Assembly: GCF_003996965.1 (NCBI RefSeq) | Contig: NZ_QWDM01000009.1 | Span: 167,788-231,787 of the forward strand | Direction of reading: 5' to 3' | From: Flavobacterium cupreum | Lineage (GTDB): Bacteria > Bacteroidota > Bacteroidia > Flavobacteriales > Flavobacteriaceae | Length of the DNA: 64,000 nucleotides | Part shown: positions 8,753-19,094 of the stretch, in pieces | Layout: each line of letters opens with the position of its first letter | Numbering within the stretch: the first letter of the stretch is position 1 | Made by a program: the position numbers and the translations under genes | The notes under the pieces: generated by a model | What the model was told of the DNA's origin: nothing | What the model saw: the letters and a program-made list of their open reading frames with translations, nothing else | The model's database searches: none

Positions 8753-9931
8753 CTAATTCTTCTCCTTCGCTTCTGCTGTCATTTTCTTAATCAGATCCGT
8801 TTCTGCTTTGATGTAAGGCGTTCCGTCATTGCGGAATACTTCGTGGAACCAGACTTTTGGTTCTGCATCGTACGTTTTAGTCCAGCTGTCCCAGGCGTAT
8901 TTGGTTTGTGTTTTTCCGTCCACTAATCCCCAGTTGATCATTCCTACGTTGTATTTTTTGGCGACTGGAAGGAAACCTTCAAAAGTACTTCCGTTTGGTC
9001 GGGCCATATATTCTGTACAGATTAATGGTTTTCCGTAACGCTGTAGTTGTTTGATCACTTTTTCGAAATCCTGAGGTTTGTTGTAATTGTGGAAAGTAAT
9101 CACATCAGATTGTTCAATCTGCATTTTGTGCATCGGCAGCATTTTCGCTTCATCACTCCAGTCGCCTACCCAGACACCGGAAGTTAACGGTTGTGAAGGA
9201 TTGCTTTCTCTTGCCCAGACGAATACATTTTTCAGAAGAGGCAGAATCAGCGCCGCTTTGTTTTTAATTTCTACTTTTTCATAAGAAGGACCGGTCATAT
9301 TATCCGGTTCGTTCCAGACATCCCAGCCTAAAATACGTTTGTCAGTCGCGAATTTCGAAACAGTTTCTTTTACATATTTTTCCAAACGCGGGTATTGCGT
9401 TGCATCCTGAAGCACTTTCTGGCCCGGGCTCTGCACCCAGCCTGAATTGTGTGTATGTGGTTTCGGGGCTCTTTGTTTTCCTAAGGTCGGAAACGGATCC
9501 CAGCAGGAATCAAACAAAACAAACAGAATTTTGATGTGGTGTTTATCGGCAATTCCTAAAAAAGTATCCATTCGTTTGTAAAAGCCTTCGGCATCCTGTT
9601 GGTGCAATAAATCATGCAGGTAAACGCGCATGACATTCATGCCGATTCCTTCTGCCCAGCCTAATTCCTGATCAATTCTTTTAGCATCAAAAGTATCGGC
9701 CTGCCACATCTCTAACTGATTAATGGCGGTACTCGGGTAGTAATTTGCGCCTACTAACCACGGTTGTTCGGCATACCATTTATTAGCCTGATCCTTGGTC
9801 CAGATTTCTCTTTTTTCAACTACGGCTGTTTCTTCTTTTTTATTTTCTTCAGAATTATTTTTTTTGTTGTTGCAGCTTATCAATAGTGTGCCTGCTAACA
9901 CAAGTGTCAGATACAATTTAATTTCTCTCAT
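8753..9931 (-). CDS. Clan GH-A (GH5-like) glycoside hydrolase lipoprotein
   Basis: I choose the ATG at 9931; an upstream TTG would add two residues. The 392-residue protein has a lipoprotein signal (GTLLISC). The body is a TIM barrel with a clan GH-A active site: GWDVWNEPDN with the acid/base Glu at about residue 208, TFHNYN, and PLICTEYMARPNG with the nucleophile Glu at about residue 307. Related Bacteroidota proteins are often labelled cellulase-like or 1,4-beta-xylanase. It is the first enzyme gene after SusD, 78 bp away with a hairpin between, which suggests the surface-exposed enzyme that starts the degradation. Confidence 0.78.
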   Translation of the reverse strand: MREIKLYLTLVLAGTLLISCNNKKNNSEENKKEETAVVEKREIWTKDQANKWYAEQPWLVGANYYPSTAINQLEMWQADTFDAKRIDQELGWAEGIGMNVMRVYLHDLLHQQDAEGFYKRMDTFLGIADKHHIKILFVLFDSCWDPFPTLGKQRAPKPHTHNSGWVQSPGQKVLQDATQYPRLEKYVKETVSKFATDKRILGWDVWNEPDNMTGPSYEKVEIKNKAALILPLLKNVFVWARESNPSQPLTSGVWVGDWSDEAKMLPMHKMQIEQSDVITFHNYNKPQDFEKVIKQLQRYGKPLICTEYMARPNGSTFEGFLPVAKKYNVGMINWGLVDGKTQTKYAWDSWTKTYDAEPKVWFHEVFRNDGTPYIKAETDLIKKMTAEAKEKN

Positions 9932-9970
9932 TATCAATTTCTTAATTAGAACGAACGTTCTTTGTTGAGT

Positions 9971-9999
9971 AAGGGAATCAGAAAGCGTCTGATTCCCTT
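9971..9999 (-). other. Intercistronic hairpin after SusD gene
   Basis: AAGGGAATCAG (9971-9981) and CTGATTCCCTT (9989-9999) form a perfect 11-bp stem with a 7-base loop between susD and the hydrolase gene. On the minus strand the stem is not followed by a T run (CCCTTACTCAAC), so it is more likely an RNA processing or 3'-end-protecting stem, or a weak terminator, than a strong one. This could make SusCD transcripts outnumber enzyme transcripts. Confidence 0.7.
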
Positions 10000-10009
10000 A
10001 AAAAATAGT

Positions 10010-11536
10010 TTAATATTCAGGATGCTGGTCTAAGTTTGGATTATTGTCCACGTCTACCTGCGGAATAGGCAATCTATGGTTTTTACCTACTGTAAAGGTT
10101 TTGAAATCAGGATCACGAAGCGAAATTTTATCCACAGAAGCCTGGGTATCTAAATCTCCCCAGCGTTTTAAGTCTTCCCAGCGAACACTTTCCCCGGCTA
10201 ATTCTAAAACGCGTTCTGTTTTTAGCCTTTCCAGAAATTTATCATGATCATTTCCGATTTCAGGATGTGAAACGGCTAAAGTATTCATGTTTACACGTGC
10301 TCTTACCAAATCAACATATTGATAAGCTCCTGCCGTATTTCCTGTTTCATTCAAAACTTCGGCGTAGCGTAACAAGATATCGGCATAACGAATTAATCTG
10401 TAATTGACCTGACTGTAATAATCTTCGTTGTTTCGGTAATAATCACGGCTTCCTTTTCTAAACCAGGCTTCATTATTACCCCACTCCCAGTTTCTTCCAT
10501 AGGTTTTGTCTCCAAAATCGGATTCTAAAGCCGGATAGTATAAAGTATATCTTAATCTTGTATCTAAATTTCCGTCTTTATTTTTTTCCTGTTTAAAGGC
10601 ATCTACCAACCAGTAACGTGCTTGTCCGTCAGACCATCCAATTCCTCTTGGTGCGAAAAACTGACCACGATTGCTGGAAACTGCAGCATTTGGATCTTCA
10701 CCGGTTCCGCCCTTTCTCTGATCGCCAAACTGAATTTCAAATACAGACTCGTTGTTGTTTTCATTTACATCTGTAAAATTATCCCTGTAGTTTGCTACTA
10801 AACTGTATTTGGCTCCCGGACCTGTGATTAAATATTCTAAAGCTGATTTGGCTTCAGGCCATTTGTGCTGCTGCATGTATACTTTTGCCAGAAAAGCTTT
10901 TGCGGCACCTTTATCCGGTCTTCCTGTGTTATCTCCTGTCCAGTCTGCCGGTAAATCGGTATAAGCCTCGTTTAAATCTTTTTCGATCTGGGCCCAAACT
11001 TCGGTCACATTTCTTTGTTGTGGTAAATCGGCCGGAGTTGAAGGCTCTAAAACCAATGGAATATTTTCCCAAAGAATCGCTGCGTAATAGTAATGCATCG
11101 CTCTGAAAAATTTAGCTTGTGCTAAAACTTTCTTTTTATCATCTTCATTTTGAAAAGCAATGTTGGGAACGTAAGCCAGAACCTGATTACATCTGAAAAC
11201 AGCTTTGTAGGTATCTCTCCACGTTACAGCATTTCCTTCCCAGAAATTATAATTGATATAATTGAATCTGGTCCAGTCGGCCAGTTCTGTCCACGGGCTG
11301 TTGCTGAATCCTTCGTCGGAAGTTAAGTCTAAGCGGAAATACATCCATCTTGCCCATAATCCGTCTTTGTAGAACATGGCATAAATAGAATTGACACCTG
11401 CCTGGGCATCACTTTCACTTTTCCAATATTGTCCTGTTTCAATATCAGTTTGGCTGTTCAGGTCCAGTTCATTTTCGCAGGATGATGCAAAAAAGAGGCC
11501 TGAAAAAACTACGATTGCTATTATTATTTTTTTCAT
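10010..11536 (-). CDS. susD: SusD/RagB-family surface glycan-binding lipoprotein
   Basis: A 508-residue protein with a lipoprotein signal (FFASSCENELD, Cys20). Typical SusD features are visible: QTDIETGQYWKSESDAQAGV at the N-terminus, a TPR-like helical core (AKFFRAMHYYYAAILWENIP, KAFLAKVYMQQHKWPEAKSAL), and a C-terminal RLIRYADILLRYAEVLNETG segment ending in LPIPQVDVDNNPNLDQHPEY. It caps the SusC channel and binds the oligosaccharide. The gene begins 18 bp after susC, the canonical arrangement. Confidence 0.95.
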   Translation of the reverse strand: MKKIIIAIVVFSGLFFASSCENELDLNSQTDIETGQYWKSESDAQAGVNSIYAMFYKDGLWARWMYFRLDLTSDEGFSNSPWTELADWTRFNYINYNFWEGNAVTWRDTYKAVFRCNQVLAYVPNIAFQNEDDKKKVLAQAKFFRAMHYYYAAILWENIPLVLEPSTPADLPQQRNVTEVWAQIEKDLNEAYTDLPADWTGDNTGRPDKGAAKAFLAKVYMQQHKWPEAKSALEYLITGPGAKYSLVANYRDNFTDVNENNNESVFEIQFGDQRKGGTGEDPNAAVSSNRGQFFAPRGIGWSDGQARYWLVDAFKQEKNKDGNLDTRLRYTLYYPALESDFGDKTYGRNWEWGNNEAWFRKGSRDYYRNNEDYYSQVNYRLIRYADILLRYAEVLNETGNTAGAYQYVDLVRARVNMNTLAVSHPEIGNDHDKFLERLKTERVLELAGESVRWEDLKRWGDLDTQASVDKISLRDPDFKTFTVGKNHRLPIPQVDVDNNPNLDQHPEY

Positions 11537-11554
11537 TATGCTGTTTTTTTAAAA

Positions 11555-14500
11555 TTAAAAGCTAAACTCAACACCAAAAGAATACGTCTGCAGATTCGGG
11601 AACGCACCATTATCTACACCTCTTTCGAAAATATTACTGTTGGTAAACTCCGGATCTAAGCCTTTGTATTTTGTAATGGTAATAACGTTTTGTGCTGATA
11701 ATGTTAATCTTGCTCTTGTAATTCCGGAATTTTTTAAAACGCTGTCGGGTAAATTATAACCAAATCCAATGTATTTAAGTCGGATAAAATCTCCGCTTTC
11801 CAGAAAACGGTCACTGTCTCCTCTTGAATTTAATGTTGACCCTTTTGTGATTCTCGGGAAATCGGTATTTGGATTTTCAGGTGTCCACGGCTGAATTCCT
11901 GTTCTGTAATTACTATTGTCATCAAAACGATCTACTACGCTTCTAAATCCGTCATACACAGTTGCACCGTGCGACGCAATCCAGTTCATAGAAAAATCAA
12001 AACCTTTGTATTCTGCTCCGGCATTGAATCCCATTTCAAATTCAGGCCACGGGCTTCCCACAATGTCTTTGTCTTTATTGTTAATTTCACCGTCGCCATT
12101 CACATCTTTAAAACGAATATCTCCCGGTACAGCATTTGGCATAATTACTTTTCCGGCTGCATTTTTGTAATTTTGAATTTCTTCCTGAGACTGAAACAAT
12201 CCGTCAGTTTGCAAAACATACCACATTCCCACAGCATTTCCTGCACGTGTCATGGTGTTTCCGACAATATTTTCGTTTTGTCCGTTTCCTAAGGCAACGA
12301 GTTTGTTATTTACTTTTGTAAAATTTAAAGAAGCATTAAATGAGAAGTCATTGATTTTTTTGCTGTAGGCCAATTCCAGTTCAATCCCTTTATTTTCTAC
12401 TGTTGCTGCATTTGAAATTGGGTTTCCTCCGTCGTTACCGGTAGTTAATAAAATCGGGAAACCAAACAATACATCTTCCGTACGGGCAATAAAATAATCA
12501 GCCGTAAAACGTAAATCATTATTTAAAACGGCAACGTCTAAACCAAAATTGGTCTGTTTTAGTTTTTCCCAACGCAATTGTGCATTTGAAAGTTTAACCT
12601 GAGTGGCAGAAGGATATAAACTTTGTCCGTCTCCCAAAACAATCTGCCCGAAATTATTGATAAAGCTTTTAGATTCGTATTCCCTGATATTTCCGGAACC
12701 TAATTCTCCGTAACTTGCTCTTAATTTTAAATCTTTAATGAATTCTGATTTAAAGAAAGATTCATTGCTAATTCTCCATCCGGCAGAAACCGAAGGGAAA
12801 TTCCCCCATTGATTACCTTTACTGAATCTTGAAGATCCGTCACGTCTGATTACAGCGTTGAATAAGTAGCGGTTATCATAATTGTACTCTAACCTTCCTA
12901 AATATGAGGCCAGCGCCGCTTCATTGATAAAGCCTCCCACGACAGGCGAATCGCCCTGATTTAAAACATCATAGTATTGTCCAGTTGCTGAATTTATCGG
13001 AAGGTTTCTCTTTGTTCCGTAAATTTGATTGTAATCGTCTTTTTGAAAAGTCTGCCCCACTAAAATAGTCAGGTCATGCTTACCGAATTCTTTTTTGAAA
13101 GTCAGGGTATTTTCAAACAGTTTTGTTTCTGATCTTCCTTTGTTCTGGTCGGTATACGATTGATCCGGCGGCTGGTTTAAAGACCAGTTCCCCACTTTTC
13201 TCAGAAATTTGTACGAATCAAAACTGGATTCATAACCAAAATTGAAACGGTATTTTAACCAGGATGCAAATTTTATTTCGGCCCAGATATTTCCCCTGAT
13301 CCTGAAATTTTCATTTTGGGTATCCGCAAAATCAGCAATGGCCAGAGGGTTGGTCCCAAAAGTATCAGCTACACCTTGTTTTCCGTAACCATAACCACCC
13401 GGATTAGAAGCGTCATACACCGGAATGGTTGGGGTTAGACGGTACACGTCAATGATTGGGTTTCCGGACATTTCATCTGTTTTTGAATTGCTGATGGCCA
13501 GATTTTCCCCAATACTGAAAATTCCTTTTGATCCGCTTGAATTGACACGGAATGAAATCCTGTCAAAATCTGTTGAAACTACCGTTCCTTCATTTCCAAA
13601 ATAATTGGCCGACATAAAGAAAGTGGAATTGTCACCACCTCCCGAAACACTGGCGTTATAATCCTGAATCATTCCGGTACTAAAAACTTCCTTCTGCCAG
13701 TCTGTATTAACTGCCATATTTAAGTTTTGTCTTGGAAATCCGGCATTATCATACGCCTGATTGTTTAATTTTGCGAACTCTTCTGTTCCCGTTAAACTAT
13801 AGGTCGGCATTGTCGTAAAACTTGTTTTGGCTGAAACTTCTACTTTAAGCGGTCCTTTCTTCCCTTTTTTGGTGGTAATGATGATGACACCATTGGCCGC
13901 TCTTGAACCATAGATTGCTGCTGCCGATGCATCTTTCAGAACCTGGATACTTTCGATATCGTTCGGGTTAAAATCCCTGTTGGCTGAAGTAACCAGACCG
14001 TCAATTACGTATAACGGATTTGCATTCTGAAGATTTTTCAGACCACGAATTTCAATATTCGCTTCCTGACCCGGGCGCCCTCCGCCACGAACTTTCACAC
14101 CCGTAACCAGACCCTGAAGTCCGTCGGCTACTGTCGTAATTTGTCTTTTCTGGATTTCATCTGCCTTTACTACTGATATGGCTCCGGTTAAATCTTTCTT
14201 CTGTTGTGAACCGTATCCTACCAGAACCACTTCATTCAGCGCAAGCGCATCTTCTGCCATGGAAACATTTATGGTAGTCTGGTTGTTAATCGCTACTTCT
14301 TTTAATTTGTATCCTTGTGAGCTAAAAACCAAAATATCTGTTGGTTTGGCTGCGATTGAATAACTTCCGTCAAAATCCGTCACGGCACCATTGGAAGTAT
14401 TCTTGATCAGCACATTGGCAAACGGAATGGCATCTCCTGTCGCCGATGTTACTTTTCCTTTAATAGTAATTTGTTGTGCATACGTTTGCTGTACTAATAA

Positions 14501-14560
14501 ACTAAAGAAAAACAAGAGGTAATATCTCTGCTTTAAAATTTGAGTGAACGTTGTTTTCAT
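11555..14560 (-). CDS. susC: SusC/RagA-family TonB-dependent outer-membrane transporter
   Basis: A 1001-residue protein. After a signal peptide ending near QQTYAQ there is a carboxypeptidase-regulatory-like domain (ITIKGKVTSATGDAIPFANV), a TonB-box-like stretch (LNEVVLVGYGSQQKKDL), a plug with VLKDASAAAIYGSRAANGV and a 22-strand barrel ending in a terminal Phe (FGVEFSF). It imports oligosaccharides with SusD. It is divergent from the hybrid regulator gene, which is the standard way such pairs are controlled. Confidence 0.96.
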   Translation of the reverse strand: MKTTFTQILKQRYYLLFFFSLLVQQTYAQQITIKGKVTSATGDAIPFANVLIKNTSNGAVTDFDGSYSIAAKPTDILVFSSQGYKLKEVAINNQTTINVSMAEDALALNEVVLVGYGSQQKKDLTGAISVVKADEIQKRQITTVADGLQGLVTGVKVRGGGRPGQEANIEIRGLKNLQNANPLYVIDGLVTSANRDFNPNDIESIQVLKDASAAAIYGSRAANGVIIITTKKGKKGPLKVEVSAKTSFTTMPTYSLTGTEEFAKLNNQAYDNAGFPRQNLNMAVNTDWQKEVFSTGMIQDYNASVSGGGDNSTFFMSANYFGNEGTVVSTDFDRISFRVNSSGSKGIFSIGENLAISNSKTDEMSGNPIIDVYRLTPTIPVYDASNPGGYGYGKQGVADTFGTNPLAIADFADTQNENFRIRGNIWAEIKFASWLKYRFNFGYESSFDSYKFLRKVGNWSLNQPPDQSYTDQNKGRSETKLFENTLTFKKEFGKHDLTILVGQTFQKDDYNQIYGTKRNLPINSATGQYYDVLNQGDSPVVGGFINEAALASYLGRLEYNYDNRYLFNAVIRRDGSSRFSKGNQWGNFPSVSAGWRISNESFFKSEFIKDLKLRASYGELGSGNIREYESKSFINNFGQIVLGDGQSLYPSATQVKLSNAQLRWEKLKQTNFGLDVAVLNNDLRFTADYFIARTEDVLFGFPILLTTGNDGGNPISNAATVENKGIELELAYSKKINDFSFNASLNFTKVNNKLVALGNGQNENIVGNTMTRAGNAVGMWYVLQTDGLFQSQEEIQNYKNAAGKVIMPNAVPGDIRFKDVNGDGEINNKDKDIVGSPWPEFEMGFNAGAEYKGFDFSMNWIASHGATVYDGFRSVVDRFDDNSNYRTGIQPWTPENPNTDFPRITKGSTLNSRGDSDRFLESGDFIRLKYIGFGYNLPDSVLKNSGITRARLTLSAQNVITITKYKGLDPEFTNSNIFERGVDNGAFPNLQTYSFGVEFSF

Positions 14561-14692
14561 TGATTTTTCATTTTAGATAGTTTTCTTTTTTGGTTGGTTT
14601 TTACAAGTATTTATTAAAAATTTTAATCATCCCTGATGCGAAGCAAAAAATAATTAATATTGTGGTTTGGTAAAAATCTGTTCATTTAATTT

Positions 14693-14721
14693 CAAAATTA
14701 TATTTGACGTATTTTTTCAAA
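14693..14721 (-). promoter_or_regulatory. Candidate promoter of the SusCD operon
   Basis: On the minus strand a -7 box TAATTTTG (14700-14693) matches Bacteroidota TANNTTTG, and a TTTG at 14721-14718 lies 17 bp upstream as a possible -33 element. The start codon of susC is about 130 nt downstream. The 389-bp divergent gap is otherwise very AT-rich, so chance matches are possible. Confidence 0.4.
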
Positions 14722-14949
14722 CTTTATTTTACCGATAGTTTATTTTTTTAGCCTAAAAATTATCAATATCATTTATTTAAAATTCAAAGTAGATGATTTT
14801 TATTCAAAATAAAACCTTTGATTTGTGTCAATTTCTATCTCAAATGATTCAAATGGTATAAAAAATTAGATCTTTTAAGTGTGCTGCAACATTTTGTTGA
14901 ACATTGACACGATATGAGGAAACCTGTTTTTATTAAAAAAAATGTAACG

Positions 14950-17900
14950 ATGCGTAAATTCTTTCTTTTTTTGTTTTTATTCTTTTTTTCGATAAATTTT
15001 ATTCAGTCACAGGAATATTACTTTAAGCATTTCCAGGTTGAAGAAGGGCTTTCGAACAATACTGTAATTACTTCCATGCAGGACGAAGACGGCTTTATGT
15101 GGTTTGGGACCAAAGATGGACTGAACCGCTTTGACGGTTATCGCTTTAAGACATACAGAAGCCAGTCGGATCCCGTTCACAGCTTAGGAAGCAACTATAT
15201 ACAGTCGCTGCACCAATATAAAGGTGTGATTTGGGTAGGAACCGATAAAGGTTTGTATCAATATGATAAAAAGACAGATCAGTTCACCATTCTGAATGAA
15301 GCTATTAATGACAGGATCAACGATATAAACCATGATAAGAAGGGAAATATCTGGTTTATATCCGGAAATATTTTATACAAATACTCCCCAACAAAAAAAG
15401 AAACCAAAACTTTCAATCCGAACAAATACTTTATTACCACCTCAATCACCAGAGATGAAAAGGGAGAAATCTGGGCTTCCTCACTAAATAAAATATACCA
15501 TTACTCTGAAGAGAGTCTTTCCTTTGAAAATATCAGTATAAATGCGCCTGCGAATAAGGTTAATTTCAGGATCACCGTTATTTATGCCTTAGACAAAAAC
15601 AATATTCTGATCGGTACGCAGGATCATGGTGTATTGGTGTATAATGTAACTACAAAAAGCACCACCGATTTAAAGTTCTCCGGTAAGGAACCCGTTTTTG
15701 TCCGACAGTTTAAAAAGAAAGGAAACGAAGCACTTTGGATAGCCAGTGAATCCGGGGTGTATGTGTATGACCTTACAACCAAAACCAGTATTAATCTCCG
15801 CAAGAATTTTAACGATCCTTATGCGATTTCAGACAATGCCGCCTACTCGATCACCATTGATAAGGAAAACGGAATCTGGATTGGCACTTATTTTGGCGGA
15901 ATCAATTATCATCAGAAACAATACACGCAGTTTAAGAAATATTTCCCTCAGAAGAACCAGAATTCCATTAGCGGAAGCGCAGTAAGGGAAATCCATAAGG
16001 ATGATTACGGCGATCTTTGGATCGGAACCGAGGATGCCGGACTGAACCGCTTTAATCCGAAAACGCAGCAATTTACTGCGTACCTCCCCAATGGAAGTAA
16101 AAGCGGGGTTTCGTACTATAACATCCACGCGTTATTGCCGAGAAAAAACAAAATCTGGGTGGGTACTTTTGAACATGGTCTGGATGTTTTGGATCAGAAA
16201 ACAGGTGCCGTTATCAGGCATTATAGTGCCAATGACCCTTCAACGGGTTTACGAAGCAATTTTATATTTTCTTTCGCAGAAACCAGAAACAAAGATTTAA
16301 TGGTGGTCACGACTATGGGAATTTATCGCTATAACGAAAAAAACGACAATTTCGAGATCCTCAAAATATTTCCGGAAAGTACGCATTATACCAATTTCAA
16401 AGAAGACAGCGACGGCAATTACTGGGCGGGAAGCTACAGGGACGGCTTGTTTTTTTACAATCCGAAAAGCCATAAAAGGGAAGTTTTCACATACGACTAT
16501 AAAAATCCGGATGGCATCAGCAACAATTCGGTTAATTCTATTTTTGAAGACAGCCATAAAAACCTTTGGTTCGCCACTGAAAACGGACTGAATCTTTTTG
16601 ATAAAAAAACGCGGACTTTTACCAAATTCACGAGCAAAAATGGCCTTCCGAGCAGTGTGGTGTATTCTGTTTTAGAAGACGATGCCAAAAATTTATGGTT
16701 GACGACTTCCAAAGGGCTGGTCAAATTCAGTCAGGATCATAAAAGCATCAAAATTTTCACTACAGCCAATGGCCTCCTAAGCGATCAGTTTAATTACAGT
16801 TCGGCCTATAAAGACACTAATGGTGATATGTATTTTGGAAACCTGAACGGAATGATCAGTTTTAATCCGAAGCATTTTACCAAAAATAAATATACGCCTT
16901 CTACTTTTATCACCAACCTTCAGATCAACAATAAAGATGTGGATGTCGATAAAAACGACTCGCCTATCAAACAATCGATTTCGCATCTGGACGAACTGGA
17001 ACTGAACAACAATCAGTCGTCATTCAATCTTGAATTTGCATCCTTAAACTACACCGCTCCCGAACTGACCGAATATTGGTATCAGCTGGAGAATGTCAAT
17101 ACCGACTGGGTGTATCTTGAACGAAACAATAAAGTTTTCTTTACCGAACTGGCTCCAGGGACGTATGTTTTCAAGGTCAAATCGCTGAACAGTTTTGGGG
17201 TATGGAGCAAGGAAGTGAAACTCAAAATCAGGATTTTGCCGCCATTCTGGGCGAGTTCGTATGCTTATTTCTTTTATTTTTTACTGATCTGCGGATTGTT
17301 TTATTACATCATTCGTTATTCGCAAAATCTGACACAGATTAAGAACAACCGCAAAATAAAACACCTCAACGACGAAAAAGAAAAAGAAATCTATCAGGCC
17401 AAGATTGACTTTTTTACCAACGTTGCGCATGAAATCAGAACACCGCTGACACTCATAAAAGGACCGCTCGAGAAGCTTCTGATTATGGAACACCAACTGC
17501 CTGAAGTGCCGCAGAATCTTTCGATCATGAAAAAAAACACTTCGAGATTACTGAAGCTGGTAAATGAATTGCTGGACTTCCGAAAATCAGAAATTGGCGG
17601 TTTGAAACTGACTTTTGTGGAGGCCAATATTTCGTCTATAATCCGAAATCTGCATTTGAGATTCAGTCCGTTAATTGAAGAAAGGGAAATTGAATTTGAA
17701 ATGCAGCTGGGCGAAAAGGATATTCTGGCTTTTGTAGATAAGGAAGCTTTAAAAAAGATCCTGAGTAACCTCATCAGTAATGCGATCAAATACTCCAAAG
17801 AAAAGGTTTCAATAACACTTTCCAGCGATGACAAGAAATTGACACTGGCGGTTAAAAACGATGGGAATTTGATTCCGTTTCAGCTCAAAGAAAAAATTTT

Positions 17901-18900
17901 CGAACCGTTTTTCAGGGTGGATAATATGGACAGCACTTCCGGAACAGGAATCGGGCTCTCGCTGGCACATGCGCTGACACAGCTGCACAACGGGACTTTA
18001 CAATTAATCCAGCATTCGAGACTCAATATTTTCGAACTAGTGGTACCGCTGCATCAGGAAGAGGAATTTATGCTGTACACCGATTCTGAAAAAGACCTGA
18101 GCCCAACGGAAACAGAAAAAAAGGAAGTGGAAACCAAACATGAGAAACCCCAGATTTTAGTGGTCGAAGACAATACTGATTTACTCGATTTCATTACTGC
18201 CGGACTGGCTTCTACTTATACCGTTTCAAAAGCGGAAAACGGCGAAGAAGCACTGAAAATAATTCATGATGAAAATATCCAGCTCGTGATCAGTGATGTT
18301 TCAATGCCGGTTATGGACGGAATTACGATGTGCAAAGAGATCAAAACCAACCTGGAAACCAGTCATATTCCGGTGATTTTATTAACGGCAAAAAACTCCC
18401 TTAAATCACAAATTGACGGTTTGGAAGTCGGGGCTGACGCTTATATTGCAAAACCTTTTTCGATGGATTACCTAAAGGTGCAGGCGCATAACTTAATCGA
18501 AAACCGAAAACAGATTATGAATTACTATGCGAGTTCGCCCCTTTCGCACATCAAAAGTATCGCACACAATAAAACCGATGAAAAGTTCCTTAAAAAACTT
18601 GACGATGAAATTCTGAAAAACATTACGGATCCGGATTTAAGTGTGGAATCCCTCGCAGAAATCATGAACATGAGCCGTTCTACTTTATATCGAAAAATCA
18701 AGGATATTTCGAATCTGAGTCCGAATGAGCTGATTAATATCGTACGTCTGAAGAGAGCCGCGGAACTGCTTTTGAATGAGAATTTCAAAATGTATGAAAT
18801 TGCCGAAATGGTAGGCTATAAATCGCAGACGAGTTTTGGAAGAAACTTTCAGAAGCATTTTTCGATGACGCCTTCAGAGTATATTACGATGAATAAATAA
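14950..18900 (+). CDS. Hybrid two-component system sensor/AraC regulator (HTCS) of the PUL
   Basis: I choose the ATG at 14950 (1316 residues) because it starts a clear signal peptide; a possible start 12 codons earlier would bury it. Domains in order: periplasmic two-component propeller repeats (many copies of IWVGTDKGLYQY, FWASGLNRF-type blades), a Y_Y_Y domain (YWYQLENVNTDWVYLE), one membrane helix, HisKA with His at about residue 827 in NVAHEIRTPLTL, HATPase (LISNAIKY, GTGIGLSLA), receiver with Asp at about residue 1116 in VISDVSMPVMDG, and a C-terminal AraC HTH. It senses a glycan fragment in the periplasm and activates the divergent susCD operon. Confidence 0.96.
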   Translation: MRKFFLFLFLFFFSINFIQSQEYYFKHFQVEEGLSNNTVITSMQDEDGFMWFGTKDGLNRFDGYRFKTYRSQSDPVHSLGSNYIQSLHQYKGVIWVGTDKGLYQYDKKTDQFTILNEAINDRINDINHDKKGNIWFISGNILYKYSPTKKETKTFNPNKYFITTSITRDEKGEIWASSLNKIYHYSEESLSFENISINAPANKVNFRITVIYALDKNNILIGTQDHGVLVYNVTTKSTTDLKFSGKEPVFVRQFKKKGNEALWIASESGVYVYDLTTKTSINLRKNFNDPYAISDNAAYSITIDKENGIWIGTYFGGINYHQKQYTQFKKYFPQKNQNSISGSAVREIHKDDYGDLWIGTEDAGLNRFNPKTQQFTAYLPNGSKSGVSYYNIHALLPRKNKIWVGTFEHGLDVLDQKTGAVIRHYSANDPSTGLRSNFIFSFAETRNKDLMVVTTMGIYRYNEKNDNFEILKIFPESTHYTNFKEDSDGNYWAGSYRDGLFFYNPKSHKREVFTYDYKNPDGISNNSVNSIFEDSHKNLWFATENGLNLFDKKTRTFTKFTSKNGLPSSVVYSVLEDDAKNLWLTTSKGLVKFSQDHKSIKIFTTANGLLSDQFNYSSAYKDTNGDMYFGNLNGMISFNPKHFTKNKYTPSTFITNLQINNKDVDVDKNDSPIKQSISHLDELELNNNQSSFNLEFASLNYTAPELTEYWYQLENVNTDWVYLERNNKVFFTELAPGTYVFKVKSLNSFGVWSKEVKLKIRILPPFWASSYAYFFYFLLICGLFYYIIRYSQNLTQIKNNRKIKHLNDEKEKEIYQAKIDFFTNVAHEIRTPLTLIKGPLEKLLIMEHQLPEVPQNLSIMKKNTSRLLKLVNELLDFRKSEIGGLKLTFVEANISSIIRNLHLRFSPLIEEREIEFEMQLGEKDILAFVDKEALKKILSNLISNAIKYSKEKVSITLSSDDKKLTLAVKNDGNLIPFQLKEKIFEPFFRVDNMDSTSGTGIGLSLAHALTQLHNGTLQLIQHSRLNIFELVVPLHQEEEFMLYTDSEKDLSPTETEKKEVETKHEKPQILVVEDNTDLLDFITAGLASTYTVSKAENGEEALKIIHDENIQLVISDVSMPVMDGITMCKEIKTNLETSHIPVILLTAKNSLKSQIDGLEVGADAYIAKPFSMDYLKVQAHNLIENRKQIMNYYASSPLSHIKSIAHNKTDEKFLKKLDDEILKNITDPDLSVESLAEIMNMSRSTLYRKIKDISNLSPNELINIVRLKRAAELLLNENFKMYEIAEMVGYKSQTSFGRNFQKHFSMTPSEYITMNK

Positions 18901-19094
18901 TTACCGGCAGTATGTTCCTTTTTAAAGGTAGTGTGTTCAAAACTTAAGGAGAAATTAAGTGAAATTGAAAACGTAACGTATGGCAGACTCCCATAAAATT
19001 AATATCTTTAGACTTATGACTTTAAATTAGGGGAAATATTCTGCTTCAATTTTGAAAGTCAACGACAGTATTGTTTAATAATTCAGAGATTTAA

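Noticed and set aside
17394..17834. 146-codon frame antisense to the histidine kinase part of the hybrid regulator
   Set aside because: Composition (Ser/Leu-rich) is that of a reverse-complement shadow of a coding gene; no motif.
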